A DNA stretch of 45,422 nucleotides, taken from Chloroflexota bacterium (GTDB lineage Bacteria > Chloroflexota > Dormibacteria > CF-121). Below the pieces are notes generated by a model. That model was given only the letters and a program-made list of their open reading frames with translations. It searched no databases and was not told the origin of the DNA. A program made the position numbers and the translations under genes. The DNA is taken from the NCBI GenBank assembly GCA_005881175.1, contig VBEN01000014.1, positions 1 through 45,422 on the forward strand, given 5' to 3'. Position 1 is the stretch's first letter. Each line of letters opens with the position of its first letter. Of this stretch, positions 1-12,635 are shown piece by piece.

Positions 1-563
1 CGAAAGAGATGTGACCGGCGTTCGTAGATCCAGCCCTTGCCGTCGAAGCGATTCCAGAGCCGGTCGATCGTCCTGACCGCGGGCACCCGCTTGTCGTGCA
101 GGGTGGCGTCCTCAGCCTCGCGGTCGTCGGGTTCGCCGACCTCCGCCGAATAGACGATGGAGGCGCCATCGGGCGACCATTCCGGGTCGCCAACGCCGTA
201 CCTTGCCCAGGTCACCTGACGCGCCTCGCCACCGTCGGCCGGAAGCACCCACAGCTGCGGTTTCCCGACGCCACGGCCGCGCTCGTGCTCGTTCTTCGGT
301 TTGACTTCGCCGGCGGCCCCCCGAAGGAAGGCCAGCGACTGGCCATCGGGCGACCAGCGGGGCGTCGTGTCGTTGTCGCCGGCGCTGAAACGGCGCCCCG
401 GTGTTCCGCTCGCCGAGGTCACCCAGATGCTTCGGTGATATTCATAGGTGTTCCGATCGATCTCCGCCTTGACGTAGGCGATCCGCTCCCCGTCGGGCGT
501 GATCTGCGGATCTTCCACGAGCTGGATGGCGTACAGGTCCTGCGGTTCGAGTCGACGGCTCAT
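1..563 (-). CDS. S9 family (acylaminoacyl-peptidase-like) peptidase, N-terminal part; runs off window start
   Basis: Reverse-strand translation from ATG at 563: MSRRLEPQDLYAIQLVEDPQITPDGERIAYVKAEIDRNTYEYHRSIWVTSASGTPGRRFSAGDNDTTPRWSPDGQSLAFL...; WSPDG beta-propeller motifs; open to window edge. Confidence 0.85.
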   Translation of the reverse strand, partial: MSRRLEPQDLYAIQLVEDPQITPDGERIAYVKAEIDRNTYEYHRSIWVTSASGTPGRRFSAGDNDTTPRWSPDGQSLAFLRGAAGEVKPKNEHERGRGVGKPQLWVLPADGGEARQVTWARYGVGDPEWSPDGASIVYSAEVGEPDDREAEDATLHDKRVPAVRTIDRLWNRFDGKGWIYERRSHLF

Positions 564-642
564 GTACCCTCCCGATCTTGATGTTGGCGGTATCAGGCTA
601 GCAGGCCCGGAGAGGATCGCCCCGGGGTTTCGTTGTACCGGC

Positions 643-1935
643 GTGGCCTCGGTCGCGAGCGTCCCCGCGCGTCGTCCTGCCACCCGTGTCGTCTACCGCC
701 ACGCCGAGCCCATCCTGCTTTTGGGCCTCGCCATTCCCTCGGCGGCGATCGATTTGCGGATCGCGCAGACCTGGTCGTGGCCGGCCGGGCTGATCGCGCT
801 GTGGCTTGGCGCGACGGCGCTGGCGGTGGGGGCGGCTCTTTTCCGCGGTCAGCTGCGCGCGATCGGCTCGGCGCTGGTGATCGGCTCCCTGTACGCGGTC
901 CCAATCGTCGGCGCGATCATCCGCTGGCACACCGTCCCCTCCCCAACGGCGCTGATCGGTGATGGCGCCTACCAGACCCAGCTGGCCGGTGACTTCCTGC
1001 TGCGCGGGATCGATCCGTACGGCGCCGACTATGCGGCGGCGGGGCTTAGCGCGGCTCCCTGGGGCGAAACCTTTGCCAGCCCGGCTCTGCATCACCTGGT
1101 CACCTGGCCGGGCCAATTCCTCTGGCCCCTGCCGCTGCAGCTTGCGGCCCGGCCGCTTGGCTGGTGGGACGAGCGGGTCTTCCTGCTGCTCGCCGCCGGC
1201 GCTACCGGGTGGTTGCTGTTGCGACTCTTCCCCGGTTTGCCCGGCCGTCTGGCAGCCACCGCCTTCTTCCTCATCCCCGGCCACTCGCTGGTAGCGGTCC
1301 TCGGCGACAACGACCTGCCCATGCTGGCGCTGGTCCTGGCGGCGCTGCTGGCCGCCGACCGCCGGCGCTACCTGCTAATGGGCCTGCTGCTCGGGCTGGC
1401 GGTAGTGACCAAGCAGCACGCGCTGCTCGCGGTGCCACTCGTCGCGACCTGGGCCGTGGTGCGCGGCGCGGATTTTCGGGGGATGATCCGGGCGGCGGGC
1501 GTGGCGGCCATTGTCGGGGTGGCCGTCGTCGCGCCATTTGTGGTTTGGAATGCCGGCGCCTTTGTTCGCGACACGCTTGTCTTTTTGGCCGGCAGCGGGC
1601 TCGACGCCTATCCCATCAACGGCTTTGGCCTGTCGGCGTTGCTGCTTTCCAGTGGCGTCATCCTCGATCCGCGGGGCGCCTTTCCATTCGCCCTGATCGA
1701 GCTGATCGTTGGCACCGGCGTCTGGTTCCTTGGCTGGCGCTGGATTCGCGCCCGGGCGCGCCTGGCGGACGTGCTGCTCTTTGCCGGCCTGGCGATGCTC
1801 CTGGTGCTCTACGTGAGCCGCTATTTCCACGACTCACACCTCCTCCTGGGCGCGGAGCTGATCCTCGCGGGACTGGCGGCCCGAACGCGCCCGCTTGCCG
1901 TGCCGCCTCGGGGACGGGCGGTCCTGGCCGCGTGA
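643..1935 (+). CDS. Multi-pass membrane protein, GT-C/GT87-like glycosyltransferase (start uncertain, GTG 643 or ATG 562)
   Basis: Hydrophobic multi-TM protein with DGAYQTQLAGDFLLRGIDPYGADY and GDNDLP loops. Confidence 0.6.
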   Translation: MASVASVPARRPATRVVYRHAEPILLLGLAIPSAAIDLRIAQTWSWPAGLIALWLGATALAVGAALFRGQLRAIGSALVIGSLYAVPIVGAIIRWHTVPSPTALIGDGAYQTQLAGDFLLRGIDPYGADYAAAGLSAAPWGETFASPALHHLVTWPGQFLWPLPLQLAARPLGWWDERVFLLLAAGATGWLLLRLFPGLPGRLAATAFFLIPGHSLVAVLGDNDLPMLALVLAALLAADRRRYLLMGLLLGLAVVTKQHALLAVPLVATWAVVRGADFRGMIRAAGVAAIVGVAVVAPFVVWNAGAFVRDTLVFLAGSGLDAYPINGFGLSALLLSSGVILDPRGAFPFALIELIVGTGVWFLGWRWIRARARLADVLLFAGLAMLLVLYVSRYFHDSHLLLGAELILAGLAARTRPLAVPPRGRAVLAA

Positions 1936-3254
1936 TCCGTCGAGTCAGGCGCCTTCCTCGCCAGCTGCTCTTTCGCCCGCATCTCGCGCTTATGCTGTTC
2001 GGCAGCCTCTCGCTGATCTCCGGGTGGCTCTGGTTTGGGACCGGACTCTTTCTCGGGAACGGTTCGGGCCTGGCGGTGTGGGGACTCTCGTGCGCCGCGA
2101 CGGTGCTCGCAGCGCTGGCACTGCTCCGGCGGCGGCTGCAGCTGTTCGGTCTGGCAGCGCTCCTCCTGGCGACCGTAGTCGTGCCGACACTGGCGCTCAT
2201 GGCCCTGCGCTGGAAGACGGGCGCGCCCATCCTGATGCACGATGGCGCCTATCAAACCGAACAGGCGATGCGCCTGCTGCTTGGCGGGCTGGACCCCTAC
2301 GGCGTCGACTACACCACCACCAGCATGCGGCTCTGGCACTGGTACGTGAACACGCCGATCGATCCGAGCCTCTACCACTACGTCTATCCGCCGGCGGTCT
2401 TTCTCCTCCCCTTGCCCGTCTACGCGCTCGCGCAGTGGCTGGGAGCGCCGTTCGATATCCGGCTGGTCGAGCTGCTGGTCGAGGTAGTGACGGCGGTTGC
2501 GATTATCAAACTCCCCTGGCGATGGGAGTGGCGCTACCTGGTCCTGGCCGCGCTCTTTCTCGATCCCTTCTTCTACCTGGCCCAGGGCCGCAACGACATC
2601 CTCTTCCTTGCCCCGATCGTCCTCGCCGTGCTGGCCTGGGAGCGAGACCGTCCGTTGCTCGCATCCCTCGCATTCGGCGCGGCGGCGGCCTTCAAGCCGT
2701 TCGCGGTCTTCTTCCTCCCCCTCGTCGCCGTGCTGGTGTGGCGTCGTGCCCGCGCCGAGCAATGGTCAGCGGCCAGGTGGCTCACCGCCATGGCCGGCCT
2801 GGTCCTGCCCGGGCTGGTCACCATCGCCCCCTTCTTCCTGTGGAATCCGGGGGCCTACTGGGCGGACACCGTCTCGTTCGTCGCTGGAAGTGACGCGCAC
2901 CGCTATCCGATCCAGGGCTACGGTTTCTCGCAAGTCCTTCTCCTGCTGAAGATCGTTCCCAGCCCGGGCGCCTACTTTCCTTTCTCGATCCTGCAGGTCC
3001 TGGGGGCGCTTCCCGCCTTCGCCTTCGGCATCCGTCGCGTGGTTGCCCGGCCGACCCTTGCCAGGGCGCTCTGGTGGGCGACCGCGACACTGACGCTCTT
3101 TCTGTTCTTCAGCCGTTTCGTCAACGACAACTATCTCGCCGCCGTGCTCTTCCTCGCCGTCCTCGCCGGGGCCACCGGCCGGGGAGCCCGTGGATACGGG
3201 ATGGGCCATCAAGCCGATCGTGTTTTATCGACCGGGCCTGCCGCTGCGGCATAA
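1932..3254 (+). CDS. Multi-pass membrane protein, GT-C/GT87-like; paralogue of preceding gene
   Basis: GTGA overlap with upstream stop; DGAYQTEQAMRLLLGGLDPYGVDY and GRNDILFL parallel the upstream protein. Confidence 0.6.
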   Translation: MIRRVRRLPRQLLFRPHLALMLFGSLSLISGWLWFGTGLFLGNGSGLAVWGLSCAATVLAALALLRRRLQLFGLAALLLATVVVPTLALMALRWKTGAPILMHDGAYQTEQAMRLLLGGLDPYGVDYTTTSMRLWHWYVNTPIDPSLYHYVYPPAVFLLPLPVYALAQWLGAPFDIRLVELLVEVVTAVAIIKLPWRWEWRYLVLAALFLDPFFYLAQGRNDILFLAPIVLAVLAWERDRPLLASLAFGAAAAFKPFAVFFLPLVAVLVWRRARAEQWSAARWLTAMAGLVLPGLVTIAPFFLWNPGAYWADTVSFVAGSDAHRYPIQGYGFSQVLLLLKIVPSPGAYFPFSILQVLGALPAFAFGIRRVVARPTLARALWWATATLTLFLFFSRFVNDNYLAAVLFLAVLAGATGRGARGYGMGHQADRVLSTGPAAAA

Positions 3255-3269
3255 TCGGCCCAAGCCGAC

Positions 3270-3740
3270 ATGTCGTACGCGTGGCTCGTCTTCCTGCACG
3301 TCACCTCCGTGGTCGGCTTCGTGCTCGCCCACGGCGCCTCAGCCGCGATGGGGTTGCGCCTGCGCCGGGAGACATCCCCGGATTCCATCCGGGGGATGGT
3401 CGTGCTCTCGACACTCTCGACCCGGGTGATGTATCCCTTCCTGCTTCTGGTCCTGTTGACCGGGATTGCCGCGGGCTTTGCCCAGAACTGGTGGCGATTC
3501 AAGTGGATCTGGACGGCGATCATCGTCCTGGTGGTCACTACCATCGTGATGAACCTGCTGAGCCAGCAGTACAACCCGCTGCGCGGCGAAGCTCGGGAGC
3601 GGCGCCACCGCGGCCCCGTCGCGGAGACGCCCGATGTGATTCGCAAGGTGGCCGCGAGCACGCGGCCCGGCCCGATCAGCGCCCTGGGGGTGGTCGCCTT
3701 CGTCGTCCTGGTCTGGCTGATGATCGTCAAGCCCTTTTAG
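3270..3740 (+). CDS. Small integral membrane protein (DUF2269/CopD-like)
   Basis: 156 aa, about four TM segments: [31 protein letters not shown]... Confidence 0.5.
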   Translation: MSYAWLVFLHVTSVVGFVLAHGASAAMGLRLRRETSPDSIRGMVVLSTLSTRVMYPFLLLVLLTGIAAGFAQNWWRFKWIWTAIIVLVVTTIVMNLLSQQYNPLRGEARERRHRGPVAETPDVIRKVAASTRPGPISALGVVAFVVLVWLMIVKPF

Positions 3741-3759
3741 GCGCCGCGGGGGGCCGCGT

Positions 3760-3789
3760 TTGACAGCCGAGTGGAATCGGCCGTACAAT
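3760..3789 (+). promoter_or_regulatory. Sigma70-type promoter for rpsL operon
   Basis: TTGACA (3760-3765), 18-nt spacer, TACAAT (3784-3789). Confidence 0.75.
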
Positions 3790-3798
3790 ACCCCTTCG

Positions 3799-3815
3799 CG
3801 CCCGAAAATCGGGCG
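3799..3815 (+). other. 5' leader hairpin of rpsL transcript
   Basis: CGCCCG-AAAAT-CGGGCG perfect inverted repeat just downstream of the -10. Confidence 0.6.
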
Positions 3816-3825
3816 AGGTCAAGGC

Positions 3826-4209
3826 ATGCCCACCATTTCACAGCTGATCCGATACGGCCGCAAGCCGCTGGTGAAGAAGACGAAGGCACCGGCGCTGCAG
3901 GGCTCACCGCAGCGGCGGGGCGTCTGCGTGCGTGTCTACACCACCACCCCGAAGAAGCCGAACTCGGCGCTCCGGAAGGTGGCCAGGGTGCGGCTGACCT
4001 CCCGCCAGGAGGTGACCGCCTACATCCCGGGCATCGGTCACAACCTGCAGGAGCACTCGGTGGTCCTGATCCGCGGCGGCCGCGTCAAAGACCTCCCCGG
4101 TGTCCGCTACCACGTGGTCCGCGGCACCCTCGACACGGCTGGCGCCAAGGGGCGCAAGCAGGGCCGCTCGAAGTACGGCGCCAAGCGCGAGAAGGCAAAG
4201 AAGGCCTGA
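3826..4209 (+). CDS. rpsL: 30S ribosomal protein S12
   Basis: [57 protein letters not shown]. Confidence 0.98.
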   Translation: MPTISQLIRYGRKPLVKKTKAPALQGSPQRRGVCVRVYTTTPKKPNSALRKVARVRLTSRQEVTAYIPGIGHNLQEHSVVLIRGGRVKDLPGVRYHVVRGTLDTAGAKGRKQGRSKYGAKREKAKKA

Positions 4210-4210
4210 C

Positions 4211-4681
4211 ATGCCGCGGCGTCCACGGATTCAAAAACGCGTCATCCTGCCTGATCCAATCTACACACACGAGGGCGTAGCGAAGTTCGTCAACGTCGTG
4301 ATGCAGCGGGGCAAGCGCAGCACCGCCGAGCGGGTCGTCTACGGCTCGCTGGACCGCATCCGGAAGGTGGCGAAGAAGGACCCCATCGAGGTCTTTGACT
4401 CAGCCTTGAAGAACGCCACCCCTGTACTCGAGGTCAAGCCTCGCCGGATCGGGGGGGCCACCTACCAGGTGCCGGTGGAGATCCGGCCGGATCGCCGCTC
4501 GGCGCTGGCCCGGCGCTGGATCGTACGTTACGCGCGGGCCCGATCTGGGAAGAGTATGCAGGAGAAGCTCGCCGGAGAGCTCATGGACGCCGCTAACGGG
4601 GTGGGGGCCACGATCAAGCGGCGGGAAGAGACGCACAAGATGGCTGAGAGCAACAAGGCCTTCAGTCATTTCCGGTATTAG
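4211..4681 (+). CDS. rpsG: 30S ribosomal protein S7
   Basis: [18 protein letters not shown]...[18 protein letters not shown]. Confidence 0.98.
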   Translation: MPRRPRIQKRVILPDPIYTHEGVAKFVNVVMQRGKRSTAERVVYGSLDRIRKVAKKDPIEVFDSALKNATPVLEVKPRRIGGATYQVPVEIRPDRRSALARRWIVRYARARSGKSMQEKLAGELMDAANGVGATIKRREETHKMAESNKAFSHFRY

Positions 4682-4688
4682 GAGAGAC

Positions 4689-6779
<2,091 letters not shown>

Positions 6780-6803
6780 GGAGGATTCGAAGAAGGAGTA
6801 ACA

Positions 6804-7988
6804 ATGGCGAAGAAGAAGTACGAGCGCACCAAGCCGCACGTGAATGTAGGGACCATCGGTCACATCGACCATGGCAAGACCACCCTGACCGCGGCCATCA
6901 CGAAGGTTCTGTCAAAGAAGGGATTCGCTGAATTCCGCTCCTTCGACTCGATCGACAACGCCCCCGAGGAGAAGGCTCGCGGCATCACGATCGCGACCGC
7001 CCACGTCGAGTACGAGACCGACAAGCGCCACTACGCGCACGTCGACTGCCCCGGTCACGCGGACTACATCAAGAATATGATCACCGGCGCCGCCCAGATG
7101 GACGGCGCGATCCTGGTGGTGGCCGCGACCGACGGCCCCATGCCGCAGACCCGCGAGCACATCCTGCTGGCCCGCCAGGTCGGTGTGCCCCGGATCGTGG
7201 TCGCCCTCAACAAGGTCGACGCGGTCGACGACCCGGAGATCCTGGAGCTCGTGGAGCTCGAGGTCCGCGAACTGCTCTCGAAGTACGAGTTCCCCGGCGA
7301 CGACATCCCGGTGGTCAAGGTCTCGGCGCTCAAGGCGCTCGAGGGCGACGCCCAGTGGGAAGAGTCGATCATGAAGCTGATGGACGCTGTCGACAGCTAC
7401 ATCCCCGTCCCGGAGCGCGCTCTCGACAAGCCCTTCATGATGCCGATCGAGGACGTCTTCTCGATCGAAGGTCGCGGCACAGTGGTCACCGGCCGGATCG
7501 AGCGCGGCCAGGTCAAGGTCAACGAAGAGGTCGAGATGGTCGGCATCAACGACACCCGCAAGACCGTGGTCACGGGCGTCGAGATGTTCCACAAACTGCT
7601 CGATTCCGGCCAGGCGGGCGACAACGTCGGCTGCCTGCTGCGCGGCATCAAGCGCGAGGAGGTCGAGCGCGGCCAGGTGCTGGCCAAGCCCGGTTCGATC
7701 AAGCCGCACACCGAGTTCGATTCGCAGGTCTACGTCCTGACCAAGGAGGAGGGCGGTCGTCACACGCCGTTCTTCAAGGGCTACCGTCCGCAGTTCTACG
7801 TGCGGACCACCGACGTGACCGGCGAGGTCGAGCTGCCGGAAGCCACGGAGATGGTGATGCCGGGCGACAACATCAACATGAAGATCAAGCTCATCACCCC
7901 GATCGCGGTGGAGGAGGGGATGCGCTTCGCCATCCGTGAAGGCGGCCGCACGGTTGGTGCGGGCGTCGCCACCAAGGTCATCAAGTAA
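6804..7988 (+). CDS. tuf: Elongation factor Tu
   Basis: [22 protein letters not shown]; 394 aa. Confidence 0.98.
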   Translation: MAKKKYERTKPHVNVGTIGHIDHGKTTLTAAITKVLSKKGFAEFRSFDSIDNAPEEKARGITIATAHVEYETDKRHYAHVDCPGHADYIKNMITGAAQMDGAILVVAATDGPMPQTREHILLARQVGVPRIVVALNKVDAVDDPEILELVELEVRELLSKYEFPGDDIPVVKVSALKALEGDAQWEESIMKLMDAVDSYIPVPERALDKPFMMPIEDVFSIEGRGTVVTGRIERGQVKVNEEVEMVGINDTRKTVVTGVEMFHKLLDSGQAGDNVGCLLRGIKREEVERGQVLAKPGSIKPHTEFDSQVYVLTKEEGGRHTPFFKGYRPQFYVRTTDVTGEVELPEATEMVMPGDNINMKIKLITPIAVEEGMRFAIREGGRTVGAGVATKVIK

Positions 7989-7992
7989 ATAC

Positions 7993-8298
7993 GTGGCCCA
8001 GAAGATCCGTATCCGGCTGAAGGCCTACGATCACCGCGTCCTCGACCAGGCCGCGGACAAGATCGTGGATACGGCGCGGCGTACCAATGCAGCGACGGCC
8101 GGCCCCATCCCGCTGCCCACTGAGATCAATCGCTGGACGGTGATCCGCTCCCCGTTCATCGACAAGGACTCGCGCGAGCAGTTCGAAATGCGGACCCATA
8201 AGCGGATCATCGACATCCTGGACCCAAATCCAAAAGTGGTGGACGCGCTGATGCGGCTCAACCTGCCCTCCGGCGTAAACATCGAGATCAAGCTCTGA
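7993..8298 (+). CDS. rpsJ: 30S ribosomal protein S10
   Basis: [34 protein letters not shown] start. Confidence 0.97.
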   Translation: MAQKIRIRLKAYDHRVLDQAADKIVDTARRTNAATAGPIPLPTEINRWTVIRSPFIDKDSREQFEMRTHKRIIDILDPNPKVVDALMRLNLPSGVNIEIKL

Positions 8299-8299
8299 G

Positions 8300-8947
8300 A
8301 TGGCGACCAAGGGGCTGCTGGCCAGGAAGATCGGCATGACCCAGGTATTCACCGAGAAGGGTGAGCTGCTGCCGGTCACCGTGCTCGAGGCTGGCCCCTG
8401 CACGGTCGTCGGGCTCCGCGCCATCCAGAAGGACGGCTACGGCGCGGTCCAGCTTGGCTTCGGCGAGATCAAGGACAAGAAGCTGACCAAGCCTGCCGCC
8501 GGCCACTTCAAGAAGGCGGGGGTCGCCGCCCATCGCCACCTCAAGGAGATCCGGCTCAAGGGCGACGGCAGCTTCGAAGTCGGGCAGGCGCTCAAGGCGG
8601 ACCTGTTCGCCGCGGGCGAGCTGGTCGACGTGACCGGCACCTCGAAGGGCAAGGGATTCTCCGGCCAGCACAAGCGGCACCATTTCGGCCGCGGCCCGGT
8701 GACGCACGGCTCGCACAACATCAAGCAACCCGGATCGATCGGCTCCTCCTCGACGCCATCCCGCGTCTACAAGGGGATGCGGATGGCGGGTCAGCTGGGC
8801 AATTCGCAGCGGACCACCACCCACCTCAAAGTGGTTCGGGTCGACCTCGACCGCAACCTGCTGCTGGTCAACGGGGACGTCCCCGGGCACAAGAACAGCG
8901 TGGTGCTGGTCCGCGACTCGGCCCGGCAACCGAAGGGGAAGAAGTAA
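8300..8947 (+). CDS. rplC: 50S ribosomal protein L3
   Basis: [51 protein letters not shown]. Confidence 0.98.
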   Translation: MATKGLLARKIGMTQVFTEKGELLPVTVLEAGPCTVVGLRAIQKDGYGAVQLGFGEIKDKKLTKPAAGHFKKAGVAAHRHLKEIRLKGDGSFEVGQALKADLFAAGELVDVTGTSKGKGFSGQHKRHHFGRGPVTHGSHNIKQPGSIGSSSTPSRVYKGMRMAGQLGNSQRTTTHLKVVRVDLDRNLLLVNGDVPGHKNSVVLVRDSARQPKGKK

Positions 8948-9585
8948 TGGCGACCTCCAATCCCATGTCCGTCACGGTCTACGACCGTGAGGGGAAGGAG
9001 AGCGGCCAGGTCGAATTGCCGGCGGCGGTCTTCAACGCGCCGGTGAACGAGGCCGTGCTGCACCAGGCGGTCCTGCGGCAGAAGGCGAACGAGCGCCAGG
9101 GCACCCACCAGACGAAGACCCGCGGCGAGGTTTCCGGCGGCGGCAAGAAGCCCTGGAAACAGAAGGGGACCGGACGGGCCCGTCAGGGCAGCACCCGGGC
9201 GCCGCAATGGCGCCACGGCGGCGTGGTCTTCGGTCCGCACCCGCGTAGCTACGAGCAGAAGATGCCGCGCAAGCAGCGCCGGCTCGCGATTCGCGCCGCG
9301 CTTTCCGTGAAGTCGCAGGACGGCGCCGTGCGCGTCGTCGAAGAGATCGCCATGGACGCGCCCAAGACCCGGGTGGTGGCAGACCTCTTCGACCAGCTGG
9401 GTGGCGGCGGCCGCGTCCTGTTCGTGATCCCGGAGCACGACCTGATGCTGGAGAAATCTACCCGGAATCTCGCCGGGATCAAGACGATCCTGGGCGTAAA
9501 TCTCAACCCGAGCGACGTGCTGACCGCCGACACCGTGATCTTCACCCGCTCGGCGCTGACCCAGGTGGAGGAGTGGCTGTCATGA
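8947..9585 (+). CDS. rplD: 50S ribosomal protein L4
   Basis: RQGTHQTKTRGEVSGGGKKPWKQKGTGRARQGSTRAPQWRHGGVVFGPHPRSY. Confidence 0.97.
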   Translation: MATSNPMSVTVYDREGKESGQVELPAAVFNAPVNEAVLHQAVLRQKANERQGTHQTKTRGEVSGGGKKPWKQKGTGRARQGSTRAPQWRHGGVVFGPHPRSYEQKMPRKQRRLAIRAALSVKSQDGAVRVVEEIAMDAPKTRVVADLFDQLGGGGRVLFVIPEHDLMLEKSTRNLAGIKTILGVNLNPSDVLTADTVIFTRSALTQVEEWLS

Positions 9586-9872
9586 AAGAGGCGGTTCAGG
9601 TGGTGCAGCGCCCCCTGATCAGTGAGAAGAGCTACGCCGCGATGGCGACCGGCAAGTACCTGTTTCGGGTTCACCCGAAAGCGACCAAGACCGAGATCGC
9701 GCTGGCCATCGCCGACGCGTTCAAGGTGGAGGTCGTCAGCGTGAACACGATGCACGTGCGCGGCAAGGAGCGCCGGCGAGGCCGCACGCACGGCTTTCAG
9801 CCGAACTGGAAGAAGGCGGTCGTGACCCTGGCTGAAGGACAGAAGATCGAAAGCATGTTCCAGGGCGTCTGA
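9582..9872 (+). CDS. rplW: 50S ribosomal protein L23
   Basis: [57 protein letters not shown] overlap. Confidence 0.97.
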   Translation: MKEAVQVVQRPLISEKSYAAMATGKYLFRVHPKATKTEIALAIADAFKVEVVSVNTMHVRGKERRRGRTHGFQPNWKKAVVTLAEGQKIESMFQGV

Positions 9873-10717
9873 TGCCACTCAAGAAGTACCGCCCCACCTC
9901 GCCCGGCCGCCGCTTCATGTCGGTCAGCGCGTTCGAGGACCTGACCCGGGGCAAGAAGGCGGAAAAGCGGCTGCTGGTTTCGTTGAAGACGGACGCCGGT
10001 CGCAACGCCCAGGGGAAGATCACCGTCCGCCATCAAGGCGGCGGCCATCGCAAGCTGTATCGCATCATCGATTTCCGGCGCGACAAGCTGAACATCCCGG
10101 CGACCGTCAGCGCGGTCGAGTACGATCCGAACCGCAGTGCCCGGATCGCCCTGCTGACCTATGCCGACGGCGAGAAGCGCTACATCCTCGCCCCCGTCGG
10201 GCTGACGGTCGGCGATCGGGTGGCGAGCGGGCCGGAAGCCGACATCAAACCCGGCAATGCATTGCCGCTGGCCAACATTCCGGTCGGCAGCACGGTGCAT
10301 AACATCGAGCTCAAGCCGGGGCGCGGCGGACAGGTCGTTCGCTCGGCCGGCATGTCGGCACAGTTGCTGGCTCGCGAGGGCGACTACGCCCAGATCCGGA
10401 TGCCATCGGGCGAGGTCCGCCGGGTCGCGGTTGTCTGCTACGCGACCGTAGGCCAGATCGGCAATGTCGAGCACGAGAACGAAAACGTCGGCAAGGCCGG
10501 CAAGAGTCGCTGGCGGGGCAAGCGTCCCTCGGTGCGCGGCATGTCGATGAATCCATTCGACCATCCCCACGGCGGGGGGGAAGGCCGGTCCGGCGCCGGC
10601 GGCCATCCCCAGACGCCCTGGGGCAAGCCAACGCTCGGCTATCGGACGCGGCGCAACAAGAAGACGAAGAACATGATCGTGCGACGCAGACCACCAAAGC
10701 GGAAGAGTAAGGGCTAA
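9872..10717 (+). CDS. rplB: 50S ribosomal protein L2
   Basis: [18 protein letters not shown]...[20 protein letters not shown]. Confidence 0.98.
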   Translation: MPLKKYRPTSPGRRFMSVSAFEDLTRGKKAEKRLLVSLKTDAGRNAQGKITVRHQGGGHRKLYRIIDFRRDKLNIPATVSAVEYDPNRSARIALLTYADGEKRYILAPVGLTVGDRVASGPEADIKPGNALPLANIPVGSTVHNIELKPGRGGQVVRSAGMSAQLLAREGDYAQIRMPSGEVRRVAVVCYATVGQIGNVEHENENVGKAGKSRWRGKRPSVRGMSMNPFDHPHGGGEGRSGAGGHPQTPWGKPTLGYRTRRNKKTKNMIVRRRPPKRKSKG

Positions 10718-10720
10718 GAC

Positions 10721-11005
10721 ATGTCACGTTCAACCAAGAAAGGACCGTTCGTGCATCCCTCGCTGATGAAGAAAGTGGCGGCGATGAATCAGCAGAAAGA
10801 GAAGAAAGTGATCAAGACCTGGTCGCGGGACTCGAGCGTCTTCCCCGAGATGGTGGGGCACACGCTCGCGATCCACGACGGGAAGAAGCACGTGCCCATC
10901 TTCATCACCGAGAACATGGTCGGGCACCTGCTGGGTGAGTTTGCTCCCACCCGGCGCTTCCGCGCCCACGGACATCACACGGAGAAATCCACCGCCGTCA
11001 AATAG
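10721..11005 (+). CDS. rpsS: 30S ribosomal protein S19
   Basis: [19 protein letters not shown]...[12 protein letters not shown]. Confidence 0.98.
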   Translation: MSRSTKKGPFVHPSLMKKVAAMNQQKEKKVIKTWSRDSSVFPEMVGHTLAIHDGKKHVPIFITENMVGHLLGEFAPTRRFRAHGHHTEKSTAVK

Positions 11006-11007
11006 CC

Positions 11008-11664
11008 ATGGAAGTGCAAGCAAAGGCCAAGTGGGTCAGGACATCACCTCGGAAAGTGCGGCTGGTCGCGCGGACGCTGCGCAACCTGCCGGTCAGTGAG
11101 GCGCTGGTCGCCTGCTCGTTCATGCCCAAGGCGGCGGCGCGTGACGTCGCCAAGGTGATCCGCTCCGCCCAGGCGAATGCGGAGAACAACTTCAACCTGG
11201 TCAAGGATGACCTCGTGATCAAAGACATCCGGGTCGAGCCGGGTCCGATGCTGAAGCGCGGACAACCGCGCGCCATGGGGCGGCTGTACAGCATCTTCAA
11301 GCGGACCAGTCACATCACCGCCGTAGTCGAGGATCGACCGGGGGTGGTGAGGCGCCGCGCCGCCGCCCTGCCCCGCGCGCCCCAACCGACCGCCAGGCCC
11401 ACGCCCACGCCCGCGGCGGCCGCCGCCGCGCGCGCCGCCGCTGCCAGCCAGCCGGCCACGACCGAGTCCGACGAGGTGGAGGCGCCGGCGCGACCCAAGA
11501 AGGCAAAGGCGGAGAGTGTGACGACTGAGGCGGCGACGCCCGGGACCGACCTCAAGAAGGCTCAGGTCAAGAAGGGCGAGGCAAAGAAGGGCGAGCCAAA
11601 GAAAACCGAGAGCAAGAAGAAGGACGAGCCAAAGAAGGACACCAAGGAGAAGAAGTCAAAGTAG
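11008..11664 (+). CDS. rplV: 50S ribosomal protein L22 with about 100-aa Ala/Pro then Lys/Glu-rich C-terminal extension
   Basis: AKAKWVRTSPRKVRLVARTLRNLPVSEAL... core ends KRTSHITAVVED; remainder low complexity. Confidence 0.95.
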   Translation: MEVQAKAKWVRTSPRKVRLVARTLRNLPVSEALVACSFMPKAAARDVAKVIRSAQANAENNFNLVKDDLVIKDIRVEPGPMLKRGQPRAMGRLYSIFKRTSHITAVVEDRPGVVRRRAAALPRAPQPTARPTPTPAAAAAARAAAASQPATTESDEVEAPARPKKAKAESVTTEAATPGTDLKKAQVKKGEAKKGEPKKTESKKKDEPKKDTKEKKSK

Positions 11665-12633
11665 ATGGGGCATAAAGTTCACCCGAACGGGTTCCGGCTG
11701 GGCGTCTACCGCAACTGGGAAGCGAAGTGGTTCGCAACGGACAAGGAGTTCAAGCCGCTGTTGCTTGAAGATGTTCGCCTCCGGCGGATGCTGATGATCC
11801 GCCTGAAGAATGCCGGCCTTGCACGCATCGAGACCGAGCGCTCCTCGTCTGCGCTCACCATCACCCTTCACACCGCGAAGCCCGGTATCGTCATCGGCAA
11901 AGGCGGGACCAGCGTGGATCAGCTCCGCGACGAGCTGGAGAAGATCACCGGCAAGCGCGTTCGGGTGACGATCCAGGAGATCAAGAAGCCGGAGCTCAGC
12001 GCTCAACTGGTGGCGGAGAACGTCGCGGCCCAGCTGGAGAAGCGGATCGCCTTTCGGCGCGCCATCAAACAGTCGTTGATGAAGACCATGCGGGCTGGGG
12101 CGCAGGGCGTGAAGATCCGGGTTAAGGGTCGCCTGGGCGGCTCGGAGATGGCCCGCGTCGAATGGAACCGCGAGGGGCGCGTACCGCTCCATACGCTCAA
12201 GGCCGACATCGATTTCGGGCAGACTGAGGCCAGGACCACGTTCGGCCGGATCGGCGTGTCCGCCTGGGTCTATACCGGCAACTTCCCCACAGAAGCGCCG
12301 CCGAAGCCGCAGGCCGCGGTGGAGGAGCCGGTGGAAAGCGGTGTGCCGGTGGGCGCCGCGATCGCCGAGGCGCCCGCGCCGCTGGCCGAGCTGGTCCAGG
12401 CAACCGTCGCCGCGCCAGTCGCGCCGGAGTCCCCGGCCGCGCAGGTCACCGCCGCAGTCCCGGCCGAGGCCCCGGCAGCCAAACCGAAGCGCACCCGCAC
12501 CGCCAAGCCGACGGCGACCACCGCCGACGGTGGCGAGAAGCCGAAGCGCGCAACTCGCGCCCGGACTACCGCTGGCGAGAAAGCCACCACACCGAAGACG
12601 CCGCGTCCACGCGCGCCTAAGAAGAAGGAATAG
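11665..12633 (+). CDS. rpsC: 30S ribosomal protein S3 with about 110-aa disordered C-terminal extension
   Basis: [26 protein letters not shown] region [23 protein letters not shown]; low-complexity tail after WVYTGNFP. Confidence 0.97.
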   Translation: MGHKVHPNGFRLGVYRNWEAKWFATDKEFKPLLLEDVRLRRMLMIRLKNAGLARIETERSSSALTITLHTAKPGIVIGKGGTSVDQLRDELEKITGKRVRVTIQEIKKPELSAQLVAENVAAQLEKRIAFRRAIKQSLMKTMRAGAQGVKIRVKGRLGGSEMARVEWNREGRVPLHTLKADIDFGQTEARTTFGRIGVSAWVYTGNFPTEAPPKPQAAVEEPVESGVPVGAAIAEAPAPLAELVQATVAAPVAPESPAAQVTAAVPAEAPAAKPKRTRTAKPTATTADGGEKPKRATRARTTAGEKATTPKTPRPRAPKKKE

Positions 12634-12635
12634 GA

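Noticed and set aside
1164-1931. Upstream extension of ORF 1164-3254
   Set aside because: Overlaps the GT-C gene in another frame and is Arg/Gly/Ala-rich; real start is GTG 1932 at a GTGA overlap.
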